Under the pieces are notes generated by a model. That model saw only the letters and a program-made list of their open reading frames with translations. It did no database searches and had not been told where the DNA came from. Both the position numbers and the translations under genes were made by a program. Below are positions 7,998 through 15,110 of a DNA stretch of 41,741 bases, in pieces. Origin of the DNA: CAMYLR01 sp041577935 (GTDB taxonomy: Bacteria; Gemmatimonadota; Gemmatimonadetes; JACCXV01; JAHWKZ01); the NCBI GenBank assembly GCA_041577935.1, contig JBFGIA010000003.1, positions 1-41,741 on the forward strand. Direction: 5' to 3'. The number at the start of each line of letters is the position of its first letter. The stretch's first letter is position 1.

Positions 7998-8663
7998 CTA
8001 ATGTAACGTCTTGGTGGAGTTCTGACCGACTACCGCGAGGAAATCTCGCACCGCCCGACCGGGGTCGGCGGCCGCCCAAAGGGCCCGGATCGCGACCACC
8101 CCGCAAGCGCCGGCGGCGACCACCGTGGATGTTCGGTCAGGGGTCATCCCACCGACTGCGAGCCGCGGCAGTGGCGGCAGACTCTCGGCTTTGAGCGTCG
8201 ACTGGATCTCTTCGAGCACTCCGACTCCGACCGGCTCCGCTTTGGGGTGACTCCGGGTCGCGTAGATCGCACCCACCACCAGGTGGTCCGCGCCGTCTCG
8301 GGCAGCGGCGATCGCCGCTTCCACCGAGTGCACCGATCGACCGACGCGAGTTGACGGGCCAACGACCCGGCGCGCGCCGGCGATCGAAAGGCCGCGCTCG
8401 GGCAACTGCACGCCGTCGGCGTGAAATGCGCGCGTTAAGTCGGCCCGGTCGCCGATCCAGAGCTCGGCCCGGTGACGATCGGTGCGCTCACGGACCCCCG
8501 CGATCAGCTCCGAGAACGCGCGGTCGTCTAGCGCTCGCGATCGCAGCCAAACACCTGGCAGCCCGGCTTCGAGCATCGTCTCGAGCGTGGTCGCGAAACC
8601 AGGGTGTTCCAAACGCCGATCGTCGGTCGCGGCGACCAACGCGGGGAGCTGGTCGTCACGCAT
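7998..8663 (-). CDS. ThiE/TenI family protein (thiamine phosphate synthase or thiazole tautomerase)
   Basis: The 221-aa product is a TIM barrel of the ThiE/TenI family. Visible marks are GVQLPERGLSIAGARR, VGRSVHSVEAA, GADHLVVGAIYATRSHP and LAVGGMTPDRTSTVVAAGACGVVAI, which match the phosphate and thiazole site regions. The pyrimidine-binding region of true ThiE (QLREK, then KLINDD) is poorly kept: here the sequence is GVWLRSRALDDR, then LWIGDR. This favours TenI, the thiazole tautomerase acting right after ThiG, or a divergent ThiE. The neighbours thiS and thiG fit either. ATG at 8663 overlaps fmt by 8 nt; a GTG two codons earlier is possible. Confidence 0.8.
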   Translation of the reverse strand: MRDDQLPALVAATDDRRLEHPGFATTLETMLEAGLPGVWLRSRALDDRAFSELIAGVRERTDRHRAELWIGDRADLTRAFHADGVQLPERGLSIAGARRVVGPSTRVGRSVHSVEAAIAAARDGADHLVVGAIYATRSHPKAEPVGVGVLEEIQSTLKAESLPPLPRLAVGGMTPDRTSTVVAAGACGVVAIRALWAAADPGRAVRDFLAVVGQNSTKTLH

Positions 8664-9591
8664 CCTCACCCAGCCGCTCACCGGCGGCCAGCATCCGGCC
8701 CCGAGCCCAATCCGAGCCCGACATCCGTTCTCTACCGGCCGGTTGGACGACATCGAGTACGACCAGTCCATCACCCGCGACAACCACCGGCTCGGGATCG
8801 ACACGCACGACCGCGCCCGACGGCGCACTCTCGGCCCCGTCGATCGGTCGCAGCCGGAACACCTTGAGCCGCTCGCCACGCCACGTCGTCCACGCACCGG
8901 GCCACGGGTCGTAGGCTCGTACTGCGCGCTCGAGCGACGCGACACCGGCGGACCAATCGAGGTGCGCATCCGTAGCCGTGACTTTCATGGCGTACGAAGC
9001 CAGGGCGTCGTCCTGCGGTGTTTCTGTCAGGGTCCCGGCTTCGAGACGAGCCAGCGCGTCGACCATCAGCGTCGCGCCGAGCGTTGCCAAACGCTCGGTG
9101 ACCGAACCTGCCGAGTCATCGGCGTGAATCGGCTCCTCGGCGTGTAGACAGATCGGGCCGGTGTCGAGCCCAGCCTCCATGCGCATGATCGTAATGCCAG
9201 TCGAATCACAACCGTCGAGTATGGCGCGGGTAACCGGAGCCGCACCGCGGTAGGCGGGCAAGAGCGACGCGTGCACGTTGAACGCCCCGCGAGCCGGCAG
9301 CGCGAGCACTTCGGGGCGCAAGATCTCGCCGTACGCGGCTACGACAAACACGTCTGGCTCGGCATCGGTCAAACGGACGACGAAACTCTCGCCGCGTGGT
9401 TTGTCAGGCTTGAGCAGCGGGATGCTGGCGGTCGCGGCGACTTGTGCGACCGGGGTAGGCGAGACTTGTCCGCCGCGACCGCGACGACGGTCGGGTTGCG
9501 TCACGACCGCCGCCACCGAGTGATGGCTGTCGATCAGCGCTTTCAACGTGGGTACCGCGAATCGGGGGCTGCCCCAGAAGACGACCTGCAC
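8656..9591 (-). CDS. fmt: Methionyl-tRNA formyltransferase
   Basis: Fmt formylates initiator Met-tRNA using 10-formyl-tetrahydrofolate. The 311-aa protein has normal length, with an N-terminal Rossmann-like domain (MQVVFWGSPRFAVPTLKAL) and a C-terminal OB-fold tRNA-binding domain. The catalytic triad is intact: N105 and H107 in FNVHASLLPAYRGAAP, and D143 in MEAGLDTGPI. TQPDRRRGRG (31-40) is the conserved flexible loop. The start is GTG at 9591, 11 nt after the def stop. def and fmt are adjacent, as in most bacteria, pairing addition and removal of the N-formyl group. Confidence 0.96.
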   Translation of the reverse strand: MQVVFWGSPRFAVPTLKALIDSHHSVAAVVTQPDRRRGRGGQVSPTPVAQVAATASIPLLKPDKPRGESFVVRLTDAEPDVFVVAAYGEILRPEVLALPARGAFNVHASLLPAYRGAAPVTRAILDGCDSTGITIMRMEAGLDTGPICLHAEEPIHADDSAGSVTERLATLGATLMVDALARLEAGTLTETPQDDALASYAMKVTATDAHLDWSAGVASLERAVRAYDPWPGAWTTWRGERLKVFRLRPIDGAESAPSGAVVRVDPEPVVVAGDGLVVLDVVQPAGRERMSGSDWARGRMLAAGERLGEDA

Positions 9592-9602
9592 GGACTCGCC
9601 CG

Positions 9603-10130
9603 CTACGCCGGGCCGACCGGAAGGCCCTTCTCCGCCATCGCGCTCTTGAACTCACGCACTGCGAGGTCACGACGGAGCGTGCCCAGGTGATCGATGAACA
9701 GGATCCCGTCCAGGTGATCGAGCTCGTGCTGGAGAACCCGCGACAACAGATCGACGCCCCAAACGGTGTGGCGAACACCATTACGATCCTGGTACTCGAC
9801 CTCGACCTCGGCCGATCGCTCGATCATCTCGACGACACCTGGGATCGACAAACATCCCTCCTCGCTATCGACCGTCCCGGACTTTGATACGACGACCGGG
9901 TTGATGAGCTCGAGGACCTCGGTCCCGTCACGTGCTTCGCTCACGTCGACCACCGTGACACGCCGCGCGTCGCCGACCTGAGGTGCTGCAAGCCCGACCC
10001 CAGCGTTCTCGTACATCGTCTCCGCGAGATCGTCGAGCAACGTTCCGAGATCGGCGTCGAACCGCTCGACAGGCTCGGTCTTCTGACGCAAAACCGCGTC
10101 GCCGAGATAACGCAGCTCGCGAATCGCCAT
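9603..10130 (-). CDS. def: Peptide deformylase
   Basis: Def removes the formyl group from nascent chains. From ATG at 10130 the enzyme is 175 aa. All three family motifs are present: GVGLAAPQ (44-51), EEGCLS (90-95) with metal ligand C93, and QHELDHLDG (134-142) with metal ligands H135 and H139 and catalytic E136. The ATG shares one base with the stop of yajC (TAATG), which points to translational coupling and decides this start over a longer frame that merely shadows yajC. fmt follows 11 nt downstream. Confidence 0.97.
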   Translation of the reverse strand: MAIRELRYLGDAVLRQKTEPVERFDADLGTLLDDLAETMYENAGVGLAAPQVGDARRVTVVDVSEARDGTEVLELINPVVVSKSGTVDSEEGCLSIPGVVEMIERSAEVEVEYQDRNGVRHTVWGVDLLSRVLQHELDHLDGILFIDHLGTLRRDLAVREFKSAMAEKGLPVGPA

Positions 10131-10465
10131 TACGACTTTTCCGGCTCGCTGGGCTTGCCTAGCACTCGCACGACCTTGCTGCGTTCGACGTCGACCTTGA
10201 CCCCATCGGTGACCTTCAGAGACACCTTCTCTTCGTTGAGCGACATGATGCGGCCGTAAAGACCGCCCACGGTAACTACCTCGTCGCCCTTTTTCAGGCC
10301 CTTTACGAGCGCGCCGTGTCGCTGCTGCTCCTTTTGCTGCGGGCGGATGAGCAGAAACCACAGGATCGCGACCATCGCCGCGATCGGCAACAGCGAAACG
10401 AAGAACCCTTCGGTTCCGCCTTGACCACCGGGCGACCCCATGAGCACGGGTATCACATAATGCAT
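10130..10465 (-). CDS. yajC: Preprotein translocase subunit YajC
   Basis: YajC is a small inner-membrane protein that associates with SecDF and YidC in the Sec holotranslocon. From ATG at 10465 it is 111 aa, with one membrane helix at about residues 19-38 (FFVSLLPIAAMVAILWFLLI) followed by the signature RPQQKEQQRH and the cytoplasmic KGLKKGDEVVTVGGLYGRI barrel. GGAGG lies 4 nt upstream of this ATG, inside the end of tgt; the two genes overlap by 13 nt. An upstream extension to 10519 is less likely. secD and secF, often next, are absent here; def follows instead. Confidence 0.94.
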   Translation of the reverse strand: MHYVIPVLMGSPGGQGGTEGFFVSLLPIAAMVAILWFLLIRPQQKEQQRHGALVKGLKKGDEVVTVGGLYGRIMSLNEEKVSLKVTDGVKVDVERSKVVRVLGKPSEPEKS

Positions 10466-11601
10466 TGCGCCTCCATTGCTGATGCGAGCAGGTATCGATC
10501 GCTCCAACCACTCGACCACTGTTCGAACTCTCCGGCTTCGATCGCTCGCCGCGCCCGCTCTACAAGTTCGATCAGGAACGCCACGTTATGGTAGGAAAGA
10601 AGCCGGGGACCGAGCATCTCGTCGGATCGGAAAAGGTGTCGGATGTAGCCCCGGCTCCACGTCTTGCAAACCGCACAACCACACTTCTCGTCGAGCGGGC
10701 GATCATCGGCGGCAAAACGTGCGTTCTCGATGTTGATCCGGCCGTCGCGTGTATACGCCGCGCCGGTGCGTCCGTGGCGCGTGGGAGCGACACAATCAAA
10801 CAGATCGACACCGCGACCGATCGCCGTCACAACATCCTCCGGGAAACCGACTCCCATCAAGTAACGTGGCTTGTCCGCCGGTAACTCCGGCACGGTTACA
10901 TCGAGCATCTCGTACATGAGCGGTTTTGATTCACCGACCGACAGCCCGCCGATCGCGAACCCATCGAAATCGAGCGACGTCATCGCGCGTGCGTTCTGGC
11001 GCCGCAGCCCACCATCCACCGACCCCTGCACGATGCCGTACAGAAACCGGTGATGCACCCACGGCTCACCGTTTAGCGCCCGGTGGGCGGTCAAGCACCG
11101 CTCCGCCCAGCGCAGTGTCCGCTCGGCCGCGACCTGCGCTTCGTTGGGCTCGCACGGATACGGTGCGCACTCATCGAACGCCATGACGATATCGGCACCG
11201 AGCTTGGCTTCAAGCTGCATCACGCTCTCGGGTGTAAAACGGTGCGTGGTACCGTCGAGATGTGACCGGAATGTGACCCCCTCGTCGTCAATCTGTCTGA
11301 GGGCGGCCAGGCTGAACACCTGATAGCCGCCGCTATCGGTCAAAATTGGCCCGTCCCAGCCCATGAACCGGTGCAGCCCGCCCAACTCGAAAACGATATC
11401 TGCTCCCGGTCGCAGATGAAGGTGGTACGCGTTGGCGAGCACGATCTCGACCCCGAGCTCGATGAGATCGTTGGGCGTGAGCGCCTTGACGGTGGCCAGC
11501 GTCCCGACCGGCATAAAAGCCGGCGTGCGGACGACGCCGTGATCAGTGTGAAGCGCCCCCGTACGAGCACGATCGTCGAGGGCGCCTGCTTTCCAGTGCA
11601 T
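10453..11601 (-). CDS. tgt: tRNA-guanine transglycosylase (queuine/preQ1)
   Basis: Tgt exchanges G34 of Asp, Asn, His and Tyr tRNAs for preQ1, the second-last stage of queuosine synthesis. The 382-aa enzyme has the general acid/base D89 in LTDSGGYQVFSL, nucleophile D269 in DLFDCVAPTRHG, and the zinc site C307, C309, C312 and H338 (CGCAVC, later SYHN). The substrate-binding GGLSVGE segment (218-224) is present. The loop after the nucleophile reads TRHGRTG rather than the common TRNARNG, a tolerated variant. ATG at 11601 lies 17 nt after the upstream nuclease gene; a TAACTT box sits 7 nt before it. queA, which acts next on the tRNA, is two genes upstream. Confidence 0.96.
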   Translation of the reverse strand: MHWKAGALDDRARTGALHTDHGVVRTPAFMPVGTLATVKALTPNDLIELGVEIVLANAYHLHLRPGADIVFELGGLHRFMGWDGPILTDSGGYQVFSLAALRQIDDEGVTFRSHLDGTTHRFTPESVMQLEAKLGADIVMAFDECAPYPCEPNEAQVAAERTLRWAERCLTAHRALNGEPWVHHRFLYGIVQGSVDGGLRRQNARAMTSLDFDGFAIGGLSVGESKPLMYEMLDVTVPELPADKPRYLMGVGFPEDVVTAIGRGVDLFDCVAPTRHGRTGAAYTRDGRINIENARFAADDRPLDEKCGCAVCKTWSRGYIRHLFRSDEMLGPRLLSYHNVAFLIELVERARRAIEAGEFEQWSSGWSDRYLLASAMEAQCIM

Positions 11602-11618
11602 GGGCCTGAAGTTACCCG

Positions 11619-13031
11619 CTACTCGGCGGCTCGTCCGTTGGACTCGAGTTCGACGCGATCCCCCGGATCGGGCACCGACGAGCGCCAGCCCAGCTCGTCA
11701 CTGAGACGGCTGACGAGCGCCGCTGCTGCATCGGGTTCGCCGTGTACGGCGTACGCGCCTTGGGGCGGCTCGGTCACCGTACCGAGCCATCGTATGAGCT
11801 CGTTGCTGCCGGCGTGCGCCGACATACCGTGTAGTACCTCCACCGTGGCGCGCACCGGAACCTCATCATGAAAGATGTGGACAGTACGATCGCCGGAAGC
11901 CAGCTGATGGCCCCGCGTCCCGTGCGCCTGATAGCCGACCATGAGCACCGTTGTCCGCGGATCGGGCAACCGCTTTCGCATGTGGTGCAGAATGCGACCG
12001 CCGGTGACCATCCCGCTGGCCGAGATAATGATGATCGGCTCGTCGATCTCATTGATCGCTTTGGATTGCTTGGGGCTGCGGGCGAGCCGAAAGTCCGTGC
12101 ACCGGAGCGGTGTGTCTTCAGCGATCACCCGCTCCCACGTCTTGTCGTCGAACTCCTCGCGGTGGCGGCTGTAGATATCGACCGCGTCGAGCGCCATCGG
12201 GCTGTCGATGAACGTCGGCAGACAAGGGATTCGACCGGCGCGCTCGAGCTCGTTCAGATGGACCATCAGCGCTTGAGTTCGACCGACGGCAAACGCCGGC
12301 ACGATCAGCGCCCCCCCACGCTCCACCGCCGCCAGCACGACGCGTTCGAGTTGGTCGGCGACCGGCTCGTGCTCGTGTACACGGTCGCCGTAGGTCGATT
12401 CTGTCACCACGTAGTCGGCCTCGTCGATCGGATCCGGATCCGGAAGGATCGGCACCCCGAACCGCCCGATGTCACCCGAGAAGACGACCCTCGACCGGGT
12501 TCCGTTCTCCTCGATGTCGAACGTTACGAACGCGGCCCCGATGATGTGCCCGGCGCGGTGGTACGTCGCGGTCAGGCCGTTGCCGAGGTCGATCGGGTCA
12601 CCGTGCATGATCGGTTTTGCGCGTTTGGCGGCGGTACGACCCTCGTCAGCAGTGTATAGCGGCAGAGCCGGTTTGTGCGAGGTGATTCCTTTGCGATTGC
12701 GGTAACGCGCCTCCTCTTCTTGCAACCCACCCGAGTCTTCGAGCAGAACGCGGAGCAAATCGACGGTCGCCGGCGTCGCGTATACCTCACCGTCGAAACC
12801 CTGGCCCAGGAGGCGCGGCAGGTACCCGGTGTGATCGATATGTGCGTGGGTCAACACAACAACGTCGATCGACGCCGCGTCGAACGGCAGGGGCTCCCAA
12901 TTTCGCTGACGCAGTTTTTTGGAGCCCTGAAAGAGACCGCAGTCGATCAGGATCCGTCGTCCAGCAGCCTCCAACAGGTGCTTGGAACCGGTCACCACCT
13001 TGGCTGCGCCGATGAACTCGATCGTCGCCAT
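11619..13031 (-). CDS. MBL-fold/beta-CASP RNA-processing exonuclease-like protein
   Basis: The 470-aa product is a metallo-beta-lactamase fold protein with a beta-CASP insertion, the family of CPSF73-like and RNase J-like nucleases. Motif 2 is THAHIDHTGYLP (61-72), and the later metal ligands are in HRAGHIIGA and VVFSGDIGRFG. ESTYGDR begins the beta-CASP part, which includes IISASGMVTGGRILHHM, and HGMSAHAGSNEL plus AVHGEPDAA close the active site. This pattern matches the COG1236 group (often called RNA-specificity factor or YsH1-like), whose bacterial members probably act on RNA 3-prime or 5-prime ends. ATG at 13031 follows queA by 11 nt. Substrate is not known from sequence. Confidence 0.9.
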   Translation of the reverse strand: MATIEFIGAAKVVTGSKHLLEAAGRRILIDCGLFQGSKKLRQRNWEPLPFDAASIDVVVLTHAHIDHTGYLPRLLGQGFDGEVYATPATVDLLRVLLEDSGGLQEEEARYRNRKGITSHKPALPLYTADEGRTAAKRAKPIMHGDPIDLGNGLTATYHRAGHIIGAAFVTFDIEENGTRSRVVFSGDIGRFGVPILPDPDPIDEADYVVTESTYGDRVHEHEPVADQLERVVLAAVERGGALIVPAFAVGRTQALMVHLNELERAGRIPCLPTFIDSPMALDAVDIYSRHREEFDDKTWERVIAEDTPLRCTDFRLARSPKQSKAINEIDEPIIIISASGMVTGGRILHHMRKRLPDPRTTVLMVGYQAHGTRGHQLASGDRTVHIFHDEVPVRATVEVLHGMSAHAGSNELIRWLGTVTEPPQGAYAVHGEPDAAAALVSRLSDELGWRSSVPDPGDRVELESNGRAAE

Positions 13032-13042
13032 GGACGCGGAAA

Positions 13043-14110
13043 CTACACGATCAACATCGCGTCGCCGTACGAGTAGAACCGGTAACCGGAATCGACGGCG
13101 TGACGGTAGGCATCGAGGATGAGCTCGGTGCCGGCGAACGCAGCTACCAACAACAGCAGTGTCGATCGTGGCAGATGAAAGTTCGTGACCAGCGCGTCCA
13201 CGCATTGAAACTCGTGTCCCGGCCGAATGTAGAGATCGGTCCAGCCCTGGCGGGTCGACGATTCGAGCGCTCGTACTGTGGTCGTGCCGACCGCCACCAC
13301 GCGGTTGCCCCGTTGACGGGCTCGCGCGACAGCATCGGCGGTCGCTTCAGGAACGTCGAGCCACTCGGCGTCCATGGTGTGATCCTCCGCGCGTTTGGTG
13401 GTCACCGGCCGAAATGTGCCCGGCCCGACGTGAAGCGTCAGCATCGCGCGTTCGACGCCGCGCTCCTCCAGGCTAGCCAACAGCTCAGGAGTGAAGTGGA
13501 GCCCAGCGGTCGGTGCAGCGATCGCACCGCGGTGGGCCGCGTAAACGGTCTGATAACGTTCGCGATCGCTCGACTCGTCATCGCGATCGATGTACGGCGG
13601 CAACGGCACGTGTCCGTGCTCGAAGATCCACTCCCAAGCCGACGTGGGAACGTCGAGCTGGACCGCGCGCATGCCGGGCCCCTCACGCGGGGCGGTGATC
13701 TCGACCCACGCCCCCGGTACCGGGTGGCCGTCGTGGGCCAGAAGCGTCAATCGTTCCCCCGGCCGAGCCTTTTTCGCCGGTCTCGCGAGCGCTTCCCACA
13801 CCCGTCCGGATGCCCGTTCGGGATCTTCGTCGTCCAGCGGCCGGGACAGCAACAGCTCGACCTTGGCGCCGGAGCTCCGCCGCGCGAACAACCGCGCCGG
13901 AAACACCCGCGTGTCGTTCACGACCAATAAGTCACCGGGAACAAGCGCCTCGACCAGGTCCGGAAACTCGGCGTCGCGCCAGCTCGCACTCTGTCGATCG
14001 ACGATCAATAACCGGCTTTGTTCGCGATGTTGTTTTGGGTACTGCGCGATTCGGTGCGCCGGCAACTCGTAGTCGAAGGCGTCCATTGACACTGCACCGC
14101 CCTCAGACAT
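13043..14110 (-). CDS. queA: S-adenosylmethionine:tRNA ribosyltransferase-isomerase QueA
   Basis: QueA transfers and rearranges the ribosyl part of AdoMet onto preQ1-34 of tRNA to give epoxyqueuosine. The 355-aa protein shows the family marks FDYELPAHRIAQYP, DLLVVNDTRVFPARL, IAAPTAGLHFT, LHVGPGTFRPV, and VTNFHLPRSTLLLLVAAFAG near the end, followed by YRFYSYGDAMLI. Three starts are possible: ATG at 14110, GTG at 14092 and ATG at 14086; the GAGG at the first codons would serve the two inner ones better. The longest is given. It starts 15 nt after the DUF2905 gene stop and precedes the MBL nuclease and tgt. Confidence 0.95.
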   Translation of the reverse strand: MSEGGAVSMDAFDYELPAHRIAQYPKQHREQSRLLIVDRQSASWRDAEFPDLVEALVPGDLLVVNDTRVFPARLFARRSSGAKVELLLSRPLDDEDPERASGRVWEALARPAKKARPGERLTLLAHDGHPVPGAWVEITAPREGPGMRAVQLDVPTSAWEWIFEHGHVPLPPYIDRDDESSDRERYQTVYAAHRGAIAAPTAGLHFTPELLASLEERGVERAMLTLHVGPGTFRPVTTKRAEDHTMDAEWLDVPEATADAVARARQRGNRVVAVGTTTVRALESSTRQGWTDLYIRPGHEFQCVDALVTNFHLPRSTLLLLVAAFAGTELILDAYRHAVDSGYRFYSYGDAMLIV

Positions 14111-14125
14111 CGACGCGACCGTTCG

Positions 14126-14338
14126 CTAACGCACCAGGAAGTTGATCAGCAGGGTAAGAACGATCGAAACGACCAGCGATGTAGCGAGCGGGATGTAGAT
14201 CGTCGTTTCTTCGCGCCGGATCAGGATGTCGCCGGGAAGTTTTCCCGCTCCAGGGATCTTGGGTCCCAGCAGGAACAGGACCCCCAACACGATACATACC
14301 AGGCCGAACAGGATCAGGAGTCGTGCGAACTCGCCCAC
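14126..14338 (-). CDS. DUF2905 family small membrane protein
   Basis: A 70-aa protein with two hydrophobic helices (about residues 5-25 and 48-68) joined by a short loop. The loop KIPGAGKLPGDILIRREETTIYIPLA is the hallmark of the DUF2905 family; shown in pieces, the key residues are PGDI followed by a basic pair and a Tyr-Ile-Pro. The family is widespread, often located near ruvB or queA, and has no known function. The start is GTG at 14338. Its 5-prime end overlaps the stop of the unknown upstream gene by 25 nt, so translation is probably coupled. Confidence 0.85.
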   Translation of the reverse strand: MGEFARLLILFGLVCIVLGVLFLLGPKIPGAGKLPGDILIRREETTIYIPLATSLVVSIVLTLLINFLVR

Positions 14339-14685
14339 TCCGGATCCCCCTCGGCCAATCGACCGATCTGGCGTACACGATCAACCGACACGACGAGATC
14401 GCGACGGCCACCTCCCAGCTCGCGTCGCCGCGCGACGTACTCCATAACCTGACGCTGAACAGCCGGCGTCGGTCCGCACTCGGTCTCGAGAAACTTCTGA
14501 CATACGGCACCCAGATCGATCTCGAACCGGCGCTCGAGTCGGCGTATCGTGCGACACAGTCTGAGCTTGGCGGTGTCACCAATGATCTCGAGCTGCTGCG
14601 CCATCCGGGCCGGTGAGTTGTCGTGGACACGGTACCGTTCGGCCGCGGTCTCGGCTTGATCAGAGGTCAAAACGATGAAGTGCAT
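14314..14685 (-). CDS. Hypothetical protein, first gene of the long minus-strand train
   Basis: I do not recognise this gene. From ATG at 14685 it would encode 123 soluble residues beginning MHFIVLTSDQAETAAERYRV, rich in Arg and Glu, with predicted helices and three cysteines (in LRLCRTIRRLERRF, GAVCQKF and TECGPTP). The motif NSPARMAQQLEIIGD resembles a short regulatory or adaptor helix pair, but no family is evident. Evidence for coding is the uninterrupted frame, codon use like its neighbours, and overlap with the DUF2905 gene at 14314-14338. A -10-like TATATT lies 12 nt upstream of the ATG. It is the most upstream gene before the divergent arsR operon. A longer frame to 14727 runs over the arsR promoter region and is unlikely. 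Confidence 0.55.
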   Translation of the reverse strand: MHFIVLTSDQAETAAERYRVHDNSPARMAQQLEIIGDTAKLRLCRTIRRLERRFEIDLGAVCQKFLETECGPTPAVQRQVMEYVARRRELGGGRRDLVVSVDRVRQIGRLAEGDPEWASSHDS

Positions 14686-14697
14686 AGGTCGGTTGGC

Positions 14698-14703
14698 AAT
14701 ATA
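14698..14703 (-). promoter_or_regulatory. Candidate -10 box for the minus-strand train
   Basis: On the minus strand this is TATATT, a five-of-six match to the sigma-70 -10 consensus, 12 nt before the ATG at 14685, predicting a very short leader. No convincing -35 is seen. It would be the main promoter of the 19-gene series that follows unless internal promoters exist. Confidence 0.4.
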
Positions 14704-14733
14704 CCGCTGACAAACGGATGTCCTCACTGGGAG

Positions 14734-14761
14734 TGGACTTATTTGGTTATTTGGCTAAAAT
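14734..14761 (+). promoter_or_regulatory. Candidate arsR promoter/operator
   Basis: TGGACT (14734-14739, four of six to TTGACA) and TAAAAT (14756-14761, five of six to TATAAT) are 16 nt apart. The spacer contains the tandem words TTATTTGG TTATTTGG, and the end forms an imperfect dyad around TTTGGCTAAA. An autorepressing ArsR protein usually binds such a dyad over its own promoter. The box lies exactly 7 nt before the ATG at 14769, which suggests a leaderless transcript. The stretch is notably AT-rich compared with its surroundings. Confidence 0.5.
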
Positions 14762-14768
14762 GCCATGC

Positions 14769-15101
14769 ATGGGCAGGCTCGAGGGGCACACCAAACGCAG
14801 GCTGGAGGCGCAGGCCCGAGTAATCAAGGCGTTGGCCCACCCGACGCGCCTCTTTCTGGTCGAGGAGCTGTGCCGGGAAGAGCGCTGCGTCTGCGAACTG
14901 GCTGAGATGGTCGGTGCGGACGTTTCGACGGTCTCCAAACACCTGGCCCTACTCCGCGAAGCTGGGATCGTGCAGGACGAGAAGCGAGGCAAACAGGTCT
15001 TCTATCGTCTGCGCATGGACTGCGCGCTCGATTTCGCTTCTTGCGCGAGCGTGATTCTCGAGGAGACGTCTCGCCGCCAGCTGGAGGCGATAGCGAAATG
15101 A
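14769..15101 (+). CDS. arsR: ArsR-family arsenite-responsive repressor
   Basis: A winged-helix metalloregulator that releases its operator when As(III) or Sb(III) binds. Counted from ATG at 14769 it has 110 aa. RVIKALAHPTRLFLVEEL begins the fold; REERCVCELAEMVGADVSTV contains the CVC pair equivalent to Cys32/Cys34 of the E. coli repressor, and STVSKHLALLREAGIV is the recognition helix and wing lead. Two more cysteines near the end (DCALDFASCAS) resemble the C-terminal pair of some ArsR homologues. In-frame ATGs at 14718 and 14760 exist, but the likely -10 box at 14756-14761 covers them, so 14769 is favoured. The acr3 gene follows by 9 nt. Confidence 0.92.
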   Translation: MGRLEGHTKRRLEAQARVIKALAHPTRLFLVEELCREERCVCELAEMVGADVSTVSKHLALLREAGIVQDEKRGKQVFYRLRMDCALDFASCASVILEETSRRQLEAIAK

Positions 15102-15110
15102 GGTTGCGTC

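Noticed and set aside
7740..9600. Possible TPP riboswitch before the thi genes
   Set aside because: Gaps between fmt, thiE, thiS and thiG are at most 15 nt and no conserved thi-box sequence is visible.
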